Positions 24,890 to 35,800 of a DNA stretch of 64,000 nt are shown one piece after another; within the stretch, counting starts at the first letter, position 1, and the number at the start of each line of letters is the position of its first letter. Under the pieces are notes generated by a model. The model had not been told where the DNA came from. It ran no database searches and saw nothing but the letters and a program-made list of their open reading frames with translations. Source of the DNA: Clostridia bacterium (lineage in GTDB: Bacteria > Bacillota > Clostridia > Oscillospirales > Acutalibacteraceae); assembly GCA_017410325.1 (NCBI GenBank), contig JAFQRA010000038.1:31841-95840 (forward strand), in the 5' to 3' direction. The translations under genes and the position numbers were made by a program.

Positions 24890-25408
24890 TTATTGATTAA
24901 GCAATTCAATTATTTCATCGCTTAATTTTAAATATTCTTCCTGCGAATCGAGGATTTTTTTGGCGATAAATTTCCATGAAAAACGCTCGCAGTAGTCCTC
25001 TGCCGTATCGTCGCGGTAGGGGTTGTTTTTAATCAGGCCGATTATTTCGCGGCTGAGTTCAACGTTGCCCTTGCGCATAACACGCTTGGCAGTAAAAATC
25101 AGAGAATACTTATACGTGTTGAGCTTTCCGAAATAAACCGAGCGAAGATACTCGTTTTCGCTCAAAGCCTTAATCATACCGTCCTTGTTCTTGCGGTGCA
25201 TAAGGCAGCGGCTCACGAGCCTTGCAAGGCAGGCGCTCACGGCACGGCTGTGCGAAAAAAGCTCTTCGTTTTCCCTTAAAATATTAACAACGAAATCAAC
25301 CGCCGCAGACGGCTTTTCGGCAGTCAGGGCATCAATTTCAAGACCCAATTGTTTTTCGTTTTCGATTAACTCTTCGGGTGAAAATTTTATATTTCTTGCT
25401 TCAATCAT
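24890..25408 (-). CDS. Unknown all-helical protein
   Basis: 172 residues with no signal peptide or membrane segment and no family I recognise. The pattern of hydrophobic residues predicts an all-alpha fold of seven to nine helices; the middle LARLVSRCLMHRKNKDGM and the C-terminal SWKFIAKKILDSQEEYLKLS are basic/amphipathic. The ribosome binding site is weak. Its stop codon abuts miniature repeat copy 3. Codon use is like that of its neighbours, so I take it as a real gene. Confidence 0.7.
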   Translation of the reverse strand: MIEARNIKFSPEELIENEKQLGLEIDALTAEKPSAAVDFVVNILRENEELFSHSRAVSACLARLVSRCLMHRKNKDGMIKALSENEYLRSVYFGKLNTYKYSLIFTAKRVMRKGNVELSREIIGLIKNNPYRDDTAEDYCERFSWKFIAKKILDSQEEYLKLSDEIIELLNQ

Positions 25409-25437
25409 AATGTGTTTCCGTTTTGAAAATTTATATC

Positions 25438-25485
25438 GGGCACATATTATGTGCCCCTACGGTAGGGGCGGATATCATCCGCCCG
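25438..25485. repeat. Two head-to-head GTAGGGG/CCCCTAC hairpins
   Basis: GGGCACATA/TATGTGCCC followed by CTAC (25438-25460), then GTAGGGGCGGAT/ATCCGCCC (25462-25485). Same family as those at 26818-26840 and 59590-59924. Confidence 0.75.
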
Positions 25486-25495
25486 TAAATCTGCA

Positions 25496-26797
25496 TTAAA
25501 ATTCTGCAACTAACCTTTTGAAGGCATTGCCTTTTTCTTCAAAATTCTTGTAGCGGTTGTAGCTTGCCGCCGCAGGGGAAAGCAGGCACGCTTTGCCGCT
25601 TTGGGTCAGCTCAAAGCTCTTTGCAACCGCTTGCTCAAGCGTTTCGCATTTTACAACGTTGAGCGTACAGCCCTTTTGGATAAGGCTGTCTGCTATTGTA
25701 TAGCCCGTTTCGGGCATACAGATGAGGTTGTCTATCGGGGCGGCCATAAGCCCGTCAATAAATTCCGAGTAATCAAGCCCTCTGTCCATACCGCCTATAA
25801 TCAGCGTGCCGACGTTGCCCAGGGATTTTACGTTGCTCAAAACTGCGTGAGGTATTGTTGCAATGGCATCGTCGTAAAAGCTGATGCCGTTTCTGACGTT
25901 GAATTTTTCAAGGCGGTGCGGGATACCGCCGAAGCCTCTGACGGCTTCTTCAATTGCTTCGTTGCTTACGCCGAATTCACGCGCGGCAGTTGCGGCAAAG
26001 AAAATATCCTGCCACTGGTTTTCGCCCGGAAGAAACTCGGAAAGAGTGGTTAATGATTTGAAAAATTCATCCGTTTCATAAGCCTTGCAGCTTATTTTTT
26101 TACGGGCGGATTTTACAAAGTCAAGACCGCCGACAATTTCCTCAAGCGGCTGGTCTGCGCTTGAAATAAACAGGCCGTTTTCATCCTGATAACGCACTAT
26201 ATTCAGCTTTGCGCCGATGTAGCCCTCAAAGCCGTTGTAGTGGTCCAGGTGCTCGGGATAGGCGTTTGTGAAAATTGCAATATCGGGCGAGGCCTTTGCA
26301 AATTCGAGCTGATGACAGCTCATTTCAATAACCGCAACCTTGCCGATGACCTCGTCAATACACTCAAAAACAGGTGTGCCGATGTTGCCCATAATCATAC
26401 TGGGCACACCGCCTGCCTGAAGCATACGGTAGGTGAGAGTGGTCGTGGTCGACTTACCCTTTGTGCCCGTAATGCCGATTTTTTTGCACGGCACGAAACG
26501 CAGAAACAAATCCATTTCGCCCGTGACTGTCGTGCCGTCCTTGATTTGGACATCACGCAACGATATGCCGGGGCTCTGCATTACGATATCGAAATCGTTT
26601 ATGCAGTCCAGATAGTTTTCGCCGCAGATAAGCTGAACGTTTTTGTCGTCAAGCGTAACCTCGTTCTTGTCGGCAATATAAAATTTTCTGTCGGGATAGT
26701 GCTTCCTTAAGAAATTAAGGGTTGCCTTGCCTTCTCTGCCGAAGCCGAGAATAAGCACGGTTTTGTCCCTGAAAAAATCTATGAGTTGTTGATACAT
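25496..26797 (-). CDS. murD: UDP-N-acetylmuramoyl-L-alanine:D-glutamate ligase
   Basis: 433 residues. The N-terminal domain starts with VLILGFGREG for the UDP-sugar, the central Mur-ligase ATPase has GTKGKST (111-117) followed by the EMSCHQLEF region with metal-binding Glu and MurD-typical HLDHYNG, and the C-terminal domain contains IGGMDRGLDY and LLSPAAASYNRYKNFEEKG. It adds D-glutamate to UDP-MurNAc-L-Ala in the cytoplasm during peptidoglycan synthesis. GAAGGA precedes ATG 26797. The gene stands apart from any mur/fts cluster. Confidence 0.95.
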   Translation of the reverse strand: MYQQLIDFFRDKTVLILGFGREGKATLNFLRKHYPDRKFYIADKNEVTLDDKNVQLICGENYLDCINDFDIVMQSPGISLRDVQIKDGTTVTGEMDLFLRFVPCKKIGITGTKGKSTTTTLTYRMLQAGGVPSMIMGNIGTPVFECIDEVIGKVAVIEMSCHQLEFAKASPDIAIFTNAYPEHLDHYNGFEGYIGAKLNIVRYQDENGLFISSADQPLEEIVGGLDFVKSARKKISCKAYETDEFFKSLTTLSEFLPGENQWQDIFFAATAAREFGVSNEAIEEAVRGFGGIPHRLEKFNVRNGISFYDDAIATIPHAVLSNVKSLGNVGTLIIGGMDRGLDYSEFIDGLMAAPIDNLICMPETGYTIADSLIQKGCTLNVVKCETLEQAVAKSFELTQSGKACLLSPAAASYNRYKNFEEKGNAFKRLVAEF

Positions 26798-26817
26798 AAA
26801 AGTAAGTCCTTCAATAC

Positions 26818-26840
26818 GGGCGGATATTATCCGCCCCTAC
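26818..26840. repeat. CCCCTAC hairpin repeat
   Basis: GGGCGGATA/TATCCGCCC followed by CTAC between murD and secA. Member of the GTAGGGG/CCCCTAC family. Confidence 0.7.
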
Positions 26841-26844
26841 AAAA

Positions 26845-29589
26845 TTATTTTTGTGCAGTCGGAGCGCCGCAGCACTTCTTATACTTCTTGCCGCTTCCGC
26901 AGGGGCAGGGGTCGTTGGGGCCTACTTTTTGGCTTGCCGTCTTACGAACGGGACGCTTCTTGTCGGAGGTGTCTCCGCCGGCGTTAGTGGCAACCTCCTT
27001 GACCTTTTGCTCACGCTTGGTGTCTTCCTCCGTTCTGACCTGAACGGTGAGAAGCATACGGATTGTGTCCTGCCTTATCTGGCGTGTCATATCGTCAAAC
27101 ATATCGTAGCTTTCAAATCGGAAGGCAACAACGGGGTCCTTCTGGCCGTAGGCGCGCAGGCCGATACCGCGCTTGAGCTCTTCCATAGCGTCAAGGTGAT
27201 CCATCCACTTGGCGTCAACATTGTCAAGCAGTACCTTTCTTTCAAGCAGGGGCATAAGCTTGCCGAGCTCTTCCTCGCGCTTTGCATAAAGTGCTTCACC
27301 GCGCTCAATGAGCATAAGTCTCGTTTCGTCACGGTCGGAAATGCCGTCTGCAAAATCGTCGGGAGTGGTCAGCCAGCCCATAAATGCGCCCTTGAGGCCC
27401 TCAATGTTCCACTCGTTTTTGTCAACCGAGTCGGGAAGATAGAGGTCAATCGCATCGCAGACGTTGTCCTCAAGCATTTTGATAAGCTTGGGCTTGAGCT
27501 CGTCACCGTCAAGCACCTGATTACGCTGCTTGTAGATAAGCTCACGCTGCTGATTCATAACGTCGTCAAACTGGAGAACGTTCTTACGCACTGCAAAGTG
27601 GTTGCTCTCAACCTTCTTCTGTGCGTTTTCAACTATATTGGAGAATACCTTTGTGTCAAGCGGCATATCCTCGGGAGCGTTGAGCCTTTCAAGCATCATC
27701 TGTGCTCTGTCGCCGCCGAAAAGACGGGTTACATCATCGTCAAAGCTCAGGAAGAACTGGCTGACACCGGGGTCGCCCTGACGGCCCGAACGGCCTCTGA
27801 GCTGATTGTCGATACGGCGTGATTCGTGGCGCTCCGTACCGATGATGTAAAGGCCGCCTGCCTCCCTTACCTTTTCGGCTTCGGGCGCAATTTCAGCCTT
27901 GTACTTTTCTTCAAGCTCGGTAAAGGTTTTTCTTGCTTCGAGGATTTCCTCGTTATCCGTTTCGGCAAAGCCCGTGGCCTCGGCAATCATTTCCTCGGCA
28001 AAGCCCATACGGCGCATTTCGCTCTTTGCAAGGTACTCTGCGTTACCGCCGAGCTTGATATCCGTACCGCGGCCTGCCATATTCGTGGCGATTGTAACTG
28101 CGCCGAGCTTACCTGCCTGCGCAATGATTTCCGCTTCCTTGTCGTGGAATTTTGCGTTGAGCACCTGATGCTTTATGCCTCTCTTTTTAAGCAGAGAGCT
28201 GAGTATCTCGGACTTCTCAATTGAAATTGTACCGACGAGCACGGGCTGACCCTTTGCGTGGCACTTTTCAATTTCGTCAAGAATAGCAAAGAACTTGACC
28301 TTTTCCGTTTTATAAATAATGTCGTTGTTGTCCTTACGCGCAAGGGGCTTGTTGGTGGGTACCTCGATAACGTCAAGACCGTAGATTTCCTGGAATTCAA
28401 CGCTTTCCGTCTTTGCCGTACCCGTCATACCCGACAGCTTTTCAAACATACGGAAATAGTTCTGGAAGGTGATTGTTGCAAGGGTTTTGCTCTCGTGTTC
28501 AACCTTTACGCCTTCCTTGGCTTCAATAGCCTGGTGAAGACCCTCGTTGTAGCGTCTGCCGAGCATAATTCTGCCCGTGAATTCGTCAACGATGAGTACC
28601 TGACCGTCCTTGACAACGTAATCAATGTCACGGCGCATAACGCCGTTTGCCTTGATAGCCTGGTTGATGTGGTGCTGGAGGGTGAGGTTTGTGCCGTCCA
28701 TAAGGTTTTCAACGTTGAAGTAACGCTCTGCCTTTTCGACACCGCTCTTTGTAAGCGTTGCGGTGCGTGCCTTTTCGTCAACAACGTAGTCGCCGTCATC
28801 CGCTACGGTTTCAACGGTTTCCTTCTTGGAGTCAACCTCGCGCACCTTTACCATTTTGAGCGTTTTTGCAAAACGGTCTGCAAGGTCGTAAAGCTGTGTG
28901 GAGGCCTCGCCTCTGCCCGAAATGATAAGCGGTGTTCTTGCTTCGTCGATAAGAATTGAGTCAACCTCGTCAACTATTGCAAAGCAGTGGCCGCGCTGAA
29001 CACGCTGCTCCTTGTACTGCACCATATTGTCACGCAGGTAGTCAAAGCCCATTTCGTTGTTCGTGCCGTAGGTGATGTCTGCGGCATAGGCCTCGCGGCG
29101 TTGCTTGTTGTCGCAGTCGTGCACGATAAGGCCGACCGAAAGACCCATAAAGCGGTAGACCTTGCCCATCCACTCGGAGTCACGGCGTGCAAGGTAATCG
29201 TTAACGGTAACGATGTGTACGCCCTTGCCTGTAAGTGCGTTGAGGTAGGCGGGCAGAGTTGTGGTGAGGGTCTTGCCTTCACCCGTTTTCATTTCTGCAA
29301 TTCTGCCCTGGTGGAGCACGATACCGCCGACAATCTGTACGGGGTAGTGCTTTTCCTTGAGCACACGCCAGCTTGCCTCACGGCAGGCGGCAAATGCCTC
29401 GGGCAGAATATCGTCAAGCGTTTCGCCCTTTGCAAGTCTTTCCTTGAACTCGGGTGTCTTCGCCTGAAGCTCTTTGTCGCTCAAAGCGGCGTACTCGCTT
29501 TCAAGTGCGAGCACCTTGTCTCTGATGGGGTTGATGCGCTTGATTTCACGCTTGGAATAATCTCCGAAAAGCTTTTTAAAAAATGACAT
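26845..29589 (-). CDS. secA: Preprotein translocase ATPase SecA
   Basis: 914 residues. Walker A GEGKT (103-107) in [26 protein letters not shown] as Walker B, the second nucleotide-binding fold with [12 protein letters not shown] and [10 protein letters not shown], the helical scaffold, and a C-terminal zinc-binding SEC-C motif [14 protein letters not shown]. SecA drives export of signal-peptide proteins through SecYEG, and several such proteins are encoded in this window. GAAGGAAGG precedes ATG 29589. It lies 47 bases behind the Crp/Fnr gene on the same strand. Confidence 0.97.
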   Translation of the reverse strand: MSFFKKLFGDYSKREIKRINPIRDKVLALESEYAALSDKELQAKTPEFKERLAKGETLDDILPEAFAACREASWRVLKEKHYPVQIVGGIVLHQGRIAEMKTGEGKTLTTTLPAYLNALTGKGVHIVTVNDYLARRDSEWMGKVYRFMGLSVGLIVHDCDNKQRREAYAADITYGTNNEMGFDYLRDNMVQYKEQRVQRGHCFAIVDEVDSILIDEARTPLIISGRGEASTQLYDLADRFAKTLKMVKVREVDSKKETVETVADDGDYVVDEKARTATLTKSGVEKAERYFNVENLMDGTNLTLQHHINQAIKANGVMRRDIDYVVKDGQVLIVDEFTGRIMLGRRYNEGLHQAIEAKEGVKVEHESKTLATITFQNYFRMFEKLSGMTGTAKTESVEFQEIYGLDVIEVPTNKPLARKDNNDIIYKTEKVKFFAILDEIEKCHAKGQPVLVGTISIEKSEILSSLLKKRGIKHQVLNAKFHDKEAEIIAQAGKLGAVTIATNMAGRGTDIKLGGNAEYLAKSEMRRMGFAEEMIAEATGFAETDNEEILEARKTFTELEEKYKAEIAPEAEKVREAGGLYIIGTERHESRRIDNQLRGRSGRQGDPGVSQFFLSFDDDVTRLFGGDRAQMMLERLNAPEDMPLDTKVFSNIVENAQKKVESNHFAVRKNVLQFDDVMNQQRELIYKQRNQVLDGDELKPKLIKMLEDNVCDAIDLYLPDSVDKNEWNIEGLKGAFMGWLTTPDDFADGISDRDETRLMLIERGEALYAKREEELGKLMPLLERKVLLDNVDAKWMDHLDAMEELKRGIGLRAYGQKDPVVAFRFESYDMFDDMTRQIRQDTIRMLLTVQVRTEEDTKREQKVKEVATNAGGDTSDKKRPVRKTASQKVGPNDPCPCGSGKKYKKCCGAPTAQK

Positions 29590-29636
29590 CTTTTTTCCTT
29601 CCTTCGGTTTAATATATTAATGTTGGAAATGATTTA

Positions 29637-30305
29637 TTAAATAAATTTTTTGAGCAAATCCTCGCTCTTTATACATATTGCCGTGCCCGAAAAGTCTATT
29701 GCGCCCGAGTTATTCAGTTCTTTAAGCGCTCTGTAAAGCCCGCCTTTGGTCAGGCTGAGCGACTTCGCAACCTTTAACATATCCTGCGGAAGGCTTACCT
29801 CGTTTTTTGCGTTTTTCGGTCTTTCAAGCAGATACGCGGCAAGCTTGCTTTCAGCACCGGATTTTTGGCTTTCCCTGTTTTTTTCTGCCGTTTCTTTCTC
29901 GGACAGGTATTCAAGAAAACCCCTTGAAGCTGAAAAATCATCCTGCAAAAGCCGGTCTACGGCCGACTTTTTGATAAAAATAACCTTGCTGTCCTGCGAA
30001 GCGGAAAGCGTGAAGCCTTCTGCGAGAGAAGAATACAGCGTTTCGGCTCCGAATACGAAGCCGTCAGGCTTGCTTGCGGTGATTCTGCCGCCTTCAAGCA
30101 GGTGACAGCCGCCCGTGAGAATAACGCCGACAGCCTTTTTGATACCGTGGCAGGGGAAAACCTGCTGACCCTTTGAAAAGTCCTTAAGCACGGCATCTTC
30201 GCTTGCTAAAATGTAACGCAGGGCTTCTTCCTTTGCGCCCGAAAAAGCAGGGTGCATCGCCAGCAGCTTAACTGCTTTTTCAAAAAGCTCTTTCCTTGCT
30301 TTCAT
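29637..30305 (-). CDS. Crp/Fnr-family transcriptional regulator
   Basis: 222 residues from ATG 30305, preceded by GGGAGGGTG. The N-terminal part is a cyclic-nucleotide-type beta barrel (FSKGQQVFPCHGIKKAVGVILTG split by a glycine turn) without the arginine/glutamate pair of cAMP-binding Crp. The C-terminal winged helix includes KVAKSLSLTKGGLYRALKEL. Only one Cys is in the barrel, so no Fnr-type iron-sulfur cluster is evident. Proteins of this type in Clostridia often respond to redox or small molecules. Its own promoter lies in the divergent gap with ychF. Confidence 0.85.
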   Translation of the reverse strand: MKARKELFEKAVKLLAMHPAFSGAKEEALRYILASEDAVLKDFSKGQQVFPCHGIKKAVGVILTGGCHLLEGGRITASKPDGFVFGAETLYSSLAEGFTLSASQDSKVIFIKKSAVDRLLQDDFSASRGFLEYLSEKETAEKNRESQKSGAESKLAAYLLERPKNAKNEVSLPQDMLKVAKSLSLTKGGLYRALKELNNSGAIDFSGTAICIKSEDLLKKFI

Positions 30306-30339
30306 AAAGCACCCTCCCGTTTTCTGCATAATTAATATT

Positions 30340-30369
30340 ATTATAATACTTATGCACTTGTGTTGTCAA
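30340..30369 (-). promoter_or_regulatory. Promoter of the Crp/Fnr-secA transcript
   Basis: On the minus strand: TTGACA (30369-30364), 18-base spacer, TATAAT (30345-30340). Confidence 0.75.
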
Positions 30370-30412
30370 CAGACAGACAAACCGTAATTTAATAAAAATA
30401 TTATATTTCCCC

Positions 30413-30441
30413 TTGCACTTTGCGGCAAAAAGAATTATAAT
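30413..30441 (+). promoter_or_regulatory. ychF promoter
   Basis: TTGCAC (30413-30418), 17-base spacer, TATAAT (30436-30441). Confidence 0.7.
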
Positions 30442-30489
30442 ATATAAGTTATAATAGAACAAATATTGCTTGAAACTGAGGAAAAAGAA

Positions 30490-31584
30490 ATGAAGCTTGG
30501 TATCGTAGGCTTGCCCAACGTCGGCAAGAGCACACTTTTTAACGCTATTACAAACGCGGGTGCACAGTCCGCAAACTACGCTTTCTGTACAATTGAGCCG
30601 AACGTCGGCGTTGTTTCCGTGCCCGATTCAAGGCTGGACAAGCTTGCCGAAATGTACGACCCCGACAAATACACCCCCGCAGTTATCGAGTTTGTCGATA
30701 TTGCCGGCCTTGTAAAGGGCGCTTCCAAGGGTGAGGGTCTGGGCAACAAATTCCTTGCAAACATCCGTGAGGTCGATGCAATCGTTCACGTTGTGCGCTG
30801 TTTCGTAAACGATGATATTATTCACGTTGACGGCAGTATCAATCCCACGCGTGATATTGAAACAATTAATCTGGAGCTTATCTTCTCCGATATTGAGATG
30901 ATTGAGCGCAGAATTGACCGCACCGCAAAGGCTATGAAGGGCGACAAATCCCTTGCAGGCGAGCTTGAATTTCTTAAGCGTGTCAAAGACGAGCTTGAAA
31001 ACGGTGTTTCAGCCCGAAATATTGAATGTACCGACGAGGAAAAGGAAATCCTCGCCCAGTCCACGCTTCTCACGGCAAAGCCCGTTATATACGCCTGCAA
31101 TATGAGCGAGGAGGATTTTGTTGACGGACTCGACAAGAACGAGGGATACGTCAAGGTGTGTGAAATTGCAAAGGCAGAGGGCTCCGAGGTGCTTCCCATC
31201 TGTGCAGAGCTTGAGGCTGAAATTGCCTCTCTCTCCCGCGAGGAAAAGGAAATGTTCCTTTCCGACCTCGGCATTGAGCAGGGCGGTCTTGACCTTCTCA
31301 TTCAGCGCAGCTATAACCTTCTCGGTCTCATTTCCTACCTCACGGCAGGTAAGCCGGAGGTAAGAGCCTGGACAATCAAGCGCGGCACAAAGGCTCCGCA
31401 GGCGGCAGGTAAAATCCACACGGACTTTGAGCGCGGCTTCATCCGTGCAGAGGTTGTCGCTTTTGATGACCTTGTGGCTTGCGGCACAATGGCGGCGGCA
31501 AAGGAAAAGGGCCTTGTCCGAAGCGAGGGCAAGGAATACGTTATGAAGGACGGAGATATTGTTCTTTTCCGCTTCAACGTTTAA
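30490..31584 (+). CDS. ychF: Redox-regulated ATPase YchF (Obg family)
   Basis: 364 residues, the standard length. ATG 30490 is preceded by GAGGA; an in-frame TTG at 30466 would add eight poorly conserved residues. G1 loop GLPNVGKST (7-15), [18 protein letters not shown] as G3, and a G4 region modified (ACNMSEED) as usual in YchF/OLA1, which prefers ATP over GTP. The C-terminal TGS domain includes [11 protein letters not shown]-type and [10 protein letters not shown] strands. It binds ribosomes and modulates translation and stress responses. Confidence 0.96.
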   Translation: MKLGIVGLPNVGKSTLFNAITNAGAQSANYAFCTIEPNVGVVSVPDSRLDKLAEMYDPDKYTPAVIEFVDIAGLVKGASKGEGLGNKFLANIREVDAIVHVVRCFVNDDIIHVDGSINPTRDIETINLELIFSDIEMIERRIDRTAKAMKGDKSLAGELEFLKRVKDELENGVSARNIECTDEEKEILAQSTLLTAKPVIYACNMSEEDFVDGLDKNEGYVKVCEIAKAEGSEVLPICAELEAEIASLSREEKEMFLSDLGIEQGGLDLLIQRSYNLLGLISYLTAGKPEVRAWTIKRGTKAPQAAGKIHTDFERGFIRAEVVAFDDLVACGTMAAAKEKGLVRSEGKEYVMKDGDIVLFRFNV

Positions 31585-31640
31585 TCTTCAGCGTAAAATT
31601 AATTTGGGGAATATAAATATAGAAAGGTGTTTATTAACCT

Positions 31641-32198
31641 ATGGGAGTACGTGAGTGCAAAAAAATAATTGTTGTCGGCAACGCGGGCAGCGGCAAAACT
31701 ACCTTCGCTACCAGACTCAGTGAAATTCTCGGTTTGCCGCTCATACATCTCGACAAGGAGTATTGGCGTCCCGGCTGGCGCGAAACGCCCCGTGAGGCAT
31801 GGCTTGAAAAGCACAAGAGCTTAATTGAAAAGGACGAGTGGATTATCGACGGCACCTACGCCGTGCTGCTCAAGGAGCGTTTTCTTGAGGCGGATGCCGT
31901 AATGTTTATGGACCTTTCCCGTCCGGCGTGTTATTTCAACCTCGTCAGGCGCAGAATAAAGTACAACAACAAGCTCAGGCCCGATATGCCTGAGGACTGT
32001 CCCGAATTTATCCGACCCGACCAGCTCAAAAAGATATGGTATTTTCCCAACACAAACCGCAACCGCATTATGAATTATATGATGCGCTATCCCAGAGAAG
32101 AAATGCACACCTTCTATACAATGGAGGCGGCAAACGAGTGGCTTGACAAGCTTGGCGAAAAGGTTGAGAAGAGCAAGGAAAATAAGGAAAACGTATAA
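31641..32198 (+). CDS. P-loop kinase-like protein (FlaR/adenylate-kinase-related)
   Basis: 185 residues. Walker A GNAGSGKTT near residue 13, then LIHLDKEYWRPGW, a substrate region EWIIDGTY, DAVMFMDLSRPACYFNLVRR and a lid with WYFPNTNRNRI. This matches small P-loop proteins annotated as DNA topology modulation protein FlaR or adenylate-kinase-like; the true substrate is unknown. The tail is lysine- and glutamate-rich. The gene overlaps pth as TAATG. Confidence 0.8.
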   Translation: MGVRECKKIIVVGNAGSGKTTFATRLSEILGLPLIHLDKEYWRPGWRETPREAWLEKHKSLIEKDEWIIDGTYAVLLKERFLEADAVMFMDLSRPACYFNLVRRRIKYNNKLRPDMPEDCPEFIRPDQLKKIWYFPNTNRNRIMNYMMRYPREEMHTFYTMEAANEWLDKLGEKVEKSKENKENV

Positions 32199-32800
32199 TG
32201 ATATTCAAGAAAAAAACCTATTCCTCCGGCGGTATAGAGTACCTTATCGTGGGTCTGGGCAACCCCGGCAGGCAGTATGAAATTACCCGCCACAACGCAG
32301 GCTTTCTGTTTATGGATATGTTAAGTGAAAAGCTTAGCGTAAAAATTAACAAAATCAAGTTCAAGGCAGTTGTCGGCGAAGCTCAGATAGGCGGTGTACG
32401 CTGTCTGCTGATGAAGCCGCAGACCTTTATGAATTTAAGCGGCGAGGCGGTAAAGGAGGCTTGCAGCTTTTACAAAATTCCGCCCGAAAAAGTAATAGTT
32501 GCTTTTGACGATATTTCGCTTCCCTGCGGCGGCCTTCGCATCAGGCGCAAGGGCAGTGCAGGCGGCCACAACGGAATAAAGAGCATTATTCAGCACATGG
32601 GCAGCGACAATTTCCCCAGGATAAAGCTCGGTGTCGGCGCAAAGCCGCACCCCGACTATGATTTGGCGGACTACGTGCTTTCCAATTTCGCAAAGGACGA
32701 TATTCCGCTGATGAAGCAGGCTATGGAAAAGGGCTGCGATGCACTTGAATTTATGGTCAAGGGCAAAATCGACGAAGCAATGAGCAAGTATAGTCACTGA
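32198..32800 (+). CDS. pth: Peptidyl-tRNA hydrolase
   Basis: 200 residues. Conserved LIVGLGNPGRQYEITRHNAG with catalytic His32, KPQTFMNLSG, the catalytic Asp in FDDISLPCG and KGSAGGHNGIKSI. An N-terminal extension of about ten residues precedes the usual start. It frees peptides from tRNAs dropped by the ribosome. The neighbour mfd follows, the same pth-mfd order as in Bacillus. Confidence 0.96.
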   Translation: MIFKKKTYSSGGIEYLIVGLGNPGRQYEITRHNAGFLFMDMLSEKLSVKINKIKFKAVVGEAQIGGVRCLLMKPQTFMNLSGEAVKEACSFYKIPPEKVIVAFDDISLPCGGLRIRRKGSAGGHNGIKSIIQHMGSDNFPRIKLGVGAKPHPDYDLADYVLSNFAKDDIPLMKQAMEKGCDALEFMVKGKIDEAMSKYSH

Positions 32801-32810
32801 TATAAGTTTT

Positions 32811-32850
32811 GCAGGGGGTACATTCCGTATTCCCTGCCTTTCGCCTTTTT
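32811..32850 (+). terminator. Possible terminator or attenuating hairpin between pth and mfd
   Basis: GCAGGG (32811-32816) pairs with CCCTGC (32832-32837), with further inner pairing, followed by CTTTCGCCTTTTT. The mfd ribosome binding site follows at once, so it may only reduce read-through. Confidence 0.5.
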
Positions 32851-32868
32851 ATAAAATAGGAGTAAAAA

Positions 32869-35800
32869 ATGTCTTGTTTTCTCAACACAATAAAAGACCT
32901 TGTGGAGTATAACGAGCTTTCCCGTGCGGTAGACTCAAACCGTCTGCCTATGGGTGTGCTCGGACTTTCGCATATCCACAAGGCACATTTCATCCATGCT
33001 TTGTGCGAGGAAAAAAAGCGCAAAGCGCTGATTATCGTGCCGGACGAAGGCTCTGCCTCAAGGCTGAGAGATGATTTGAAATCGCTCGGCAGTGCGGCGG
33101 CAGTGTACCCCGCGGGCGATTTCAGCTTCCGTCCCACCCAGGCTCACTCCCGTGAATACGAGCAGCAGAGATTGGGCGTGCTTTCCTCAATGGCTCAGGG
33201 TGCGCTTGACTGCGTTGTAATGAGCGTTGAGGCGGCAATGCAGCTCACCGTAGAGCCTCACATCCTGCGCAGAAACACAATGACTATAGGGGTGGACAGC
33301 GAAATTCTGCCCGATATGATAGCAGACGACCTTGTTGCCGCAGGCTATGTGCGCAGTGAATTGGTAGAGGGTAAGGGTCAGTTTGCCATCCGCGGCGGTC
33401 TGATAGATATTTTTCCGCCGTCGGAGGAAAACCCCGTGCGAATTGAGCTGTGGGGCGAAACGGTTGACAGCATAGCCTATTTTGAAACTGATACGCAAAG
33501 AAGAACGGAGCAGATAGGCGAAATACTGATTACGCCTGCCACGACCGTGCTTTACGAGAGCACGGACTCGCTTATCGGCGTTATTGAACAGCACAGAAAC
33601 TCTCTCAAGGGAAAAGGCTCTGTCAAGGCAAAGGCATCTCTTGACGAGGACATAGAAAAGCTGAAAAACGGCGTGCGAATTGAATCGCTCGACCGTTACC
33701 TGCCCCTGCTCGGCAACGGCGGCTCGACAATATTTGAGCACGCACAAGGGTATATGCTCTTCGTCTGCGAAACCTCAGCGGTAAAGCTTCACGCAGAAGC
33801 GGCTGAAAAGCTGATGAACGAAGATATAAAGGCAATGTTTGAGGAGGGTGTGCTCTCCAAGGGAATGGATAATTATTCCATCACCTTTGCACAGCTTACC
33901 TCGCTTTACGAAAAGCTGCACGCCGCATATCTTGACAATCTTCCGCGCGGCAGCTTTGATACGCCCGTGCGCAATCTTGTTACTGTCAGCGCCCGTCAGC
34001 TCTCTCCGTGGACGGGTCAGCTTTTCGATTTGCTTGAGGACGTACGCCCTGCGCTATCGAAGGGCTTTAAGGTTGTGGTTTTTGCCGGCACGGAAAAAAC
34101 CGCAAAGGCACTCAGCGACGAGCTTCGTGACGAGGAGGTAAACAGCGTTTACATGCCCGTGACCCCTGCCGATTTTTCACCCGGTATGGTAAGCGTGCTG
34201 CCCGGTACGCTTTCCTTCGGCTTTGAATACCCTGCCACAAGGGTTATGGCAATTACCTACGGCTCAAGGCAGGCTAATTTAGGCTCACTGCGCAAAAAAG
34301 CAAAGAAGAACAAGGGTCAGGGATTCAACAGCCTTGATGAACTTCACAGGGGCGATTACGTTGTTCACTCCGTGCACGGTATCGGTATTTTTGACGGCAT
34401 AGAAAGCCTGAACGCTTCGGGCACAATCAAGGACTATATCAAAATCCGATACGCTAAGGACGGCGTGCTTTACGTGCCCGTTTCACAGCTTGACCTTGTT
34501 ACGAAATATATCGGCCCGGGCAGCGAAACAAAATCCGTTACGCTCAATAAGCTCGGCTCAGGCGACTGGCAGAAAACAAAAACCCGTGTACGCACCGCCG
34601 TAAAGGAAATGGCGGCAGAGCTTATCAATCTTTACTCCAAGCGTATGAATATCAAGGGCTACGCTTTTTCGCCCGATATTGATATGCAGAACGATTTTGA
34701 GCGCAGGTTTGAGTTTGAGGAAACGGACGACCAGCTTCGCTGCATTGACGAAATCAAGCGTGATATGGAAAAGCCCCATCCGATGGACAGACTGCTTTGC
34801 GGTGATGTCGGCTTTGGCAAAACAGAGGTTGCCCTGCGTGCGGCGTTCAAGTGTGTTGCCGACGGCAAGCAGTGTGCAATTTTAGTTCCGACAACCCTGC
34901 TTGCAATGCAGCACTACCAGACAATCAAAAAGCGTTTCGACACCTTCCCCATAGAGTGCGATATGATATCACGCTACCGCACGCCGAAGGAGCAGGAAAA
35001 AATACTGAATCAGCTGCGAAGAGGCTCGCTTGACATAATCGTAGGCACGCACCGCCTCATTTCAAGCGACATTCAGTTTAAAGACCTTGGTCTTGTAATT
35101 GTTGACGAGGAACAGCGCTTCGGCGTTGCGCAGAAAGAAAAGCTCAAGGAGCGTTTTCCTGCCGTCGACGTGCTCACGCTTTCCGCTACACCAATTCCCA
35201 GAACACTCAATATGGCTATGACAGGTATTCGTGATATGTCCACGCTTGAAGAAGCACCTATGGACAGACACCCCGTACAGACCTATGTTATAGAGTTTGA
35301 TATGGATATAATCGCTCAGGCGATTGAGCGTGAAATCCGCAGAGGCGGTCAGGTTTACTACCTGCACAACAGGGTAGAGGATATCGACCGCTGTGCCGCA
35401 CGCCTTCACGCCGCATTGCCCGATGCAAGAATTTCAGTTGGTCACGGTAAAATGACCGAGGAGGAACTCAGCGAGGTTTGGCAGTCCCTTCTTGAGGGCG
35501 AAACGGATGTGCTTGTGTGCACTACAATTATCGAAACGGGTGTTGACGTGCCAAACGCAAACACTCTCATTATCGAAAACGCCGACAGAATGGGTCTTGC
35601 CCAGCTTCACCAGATAAGAGGCCGTGTCGGCAGAAGCTCACGCCGTGCAAGCGCATACTTCACATTCACAAGAGGCAAGGAATTGAGCGATATTTCCACA
35701 CGCCGCCTTGAAGCGATAAGGGAATTTACCGAGTTCGGCTCGGGCTTCAAAATTGCAATGCGTGACCTTGAGCTAAGGGGCGCAGGCAACGTTCTCGGCG

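Noticed and set aside
26851-28224. Long plus-strand frames opposite secA
   Set aside because: secA is unmistakable in the other strand; the antisense frames show no domains.
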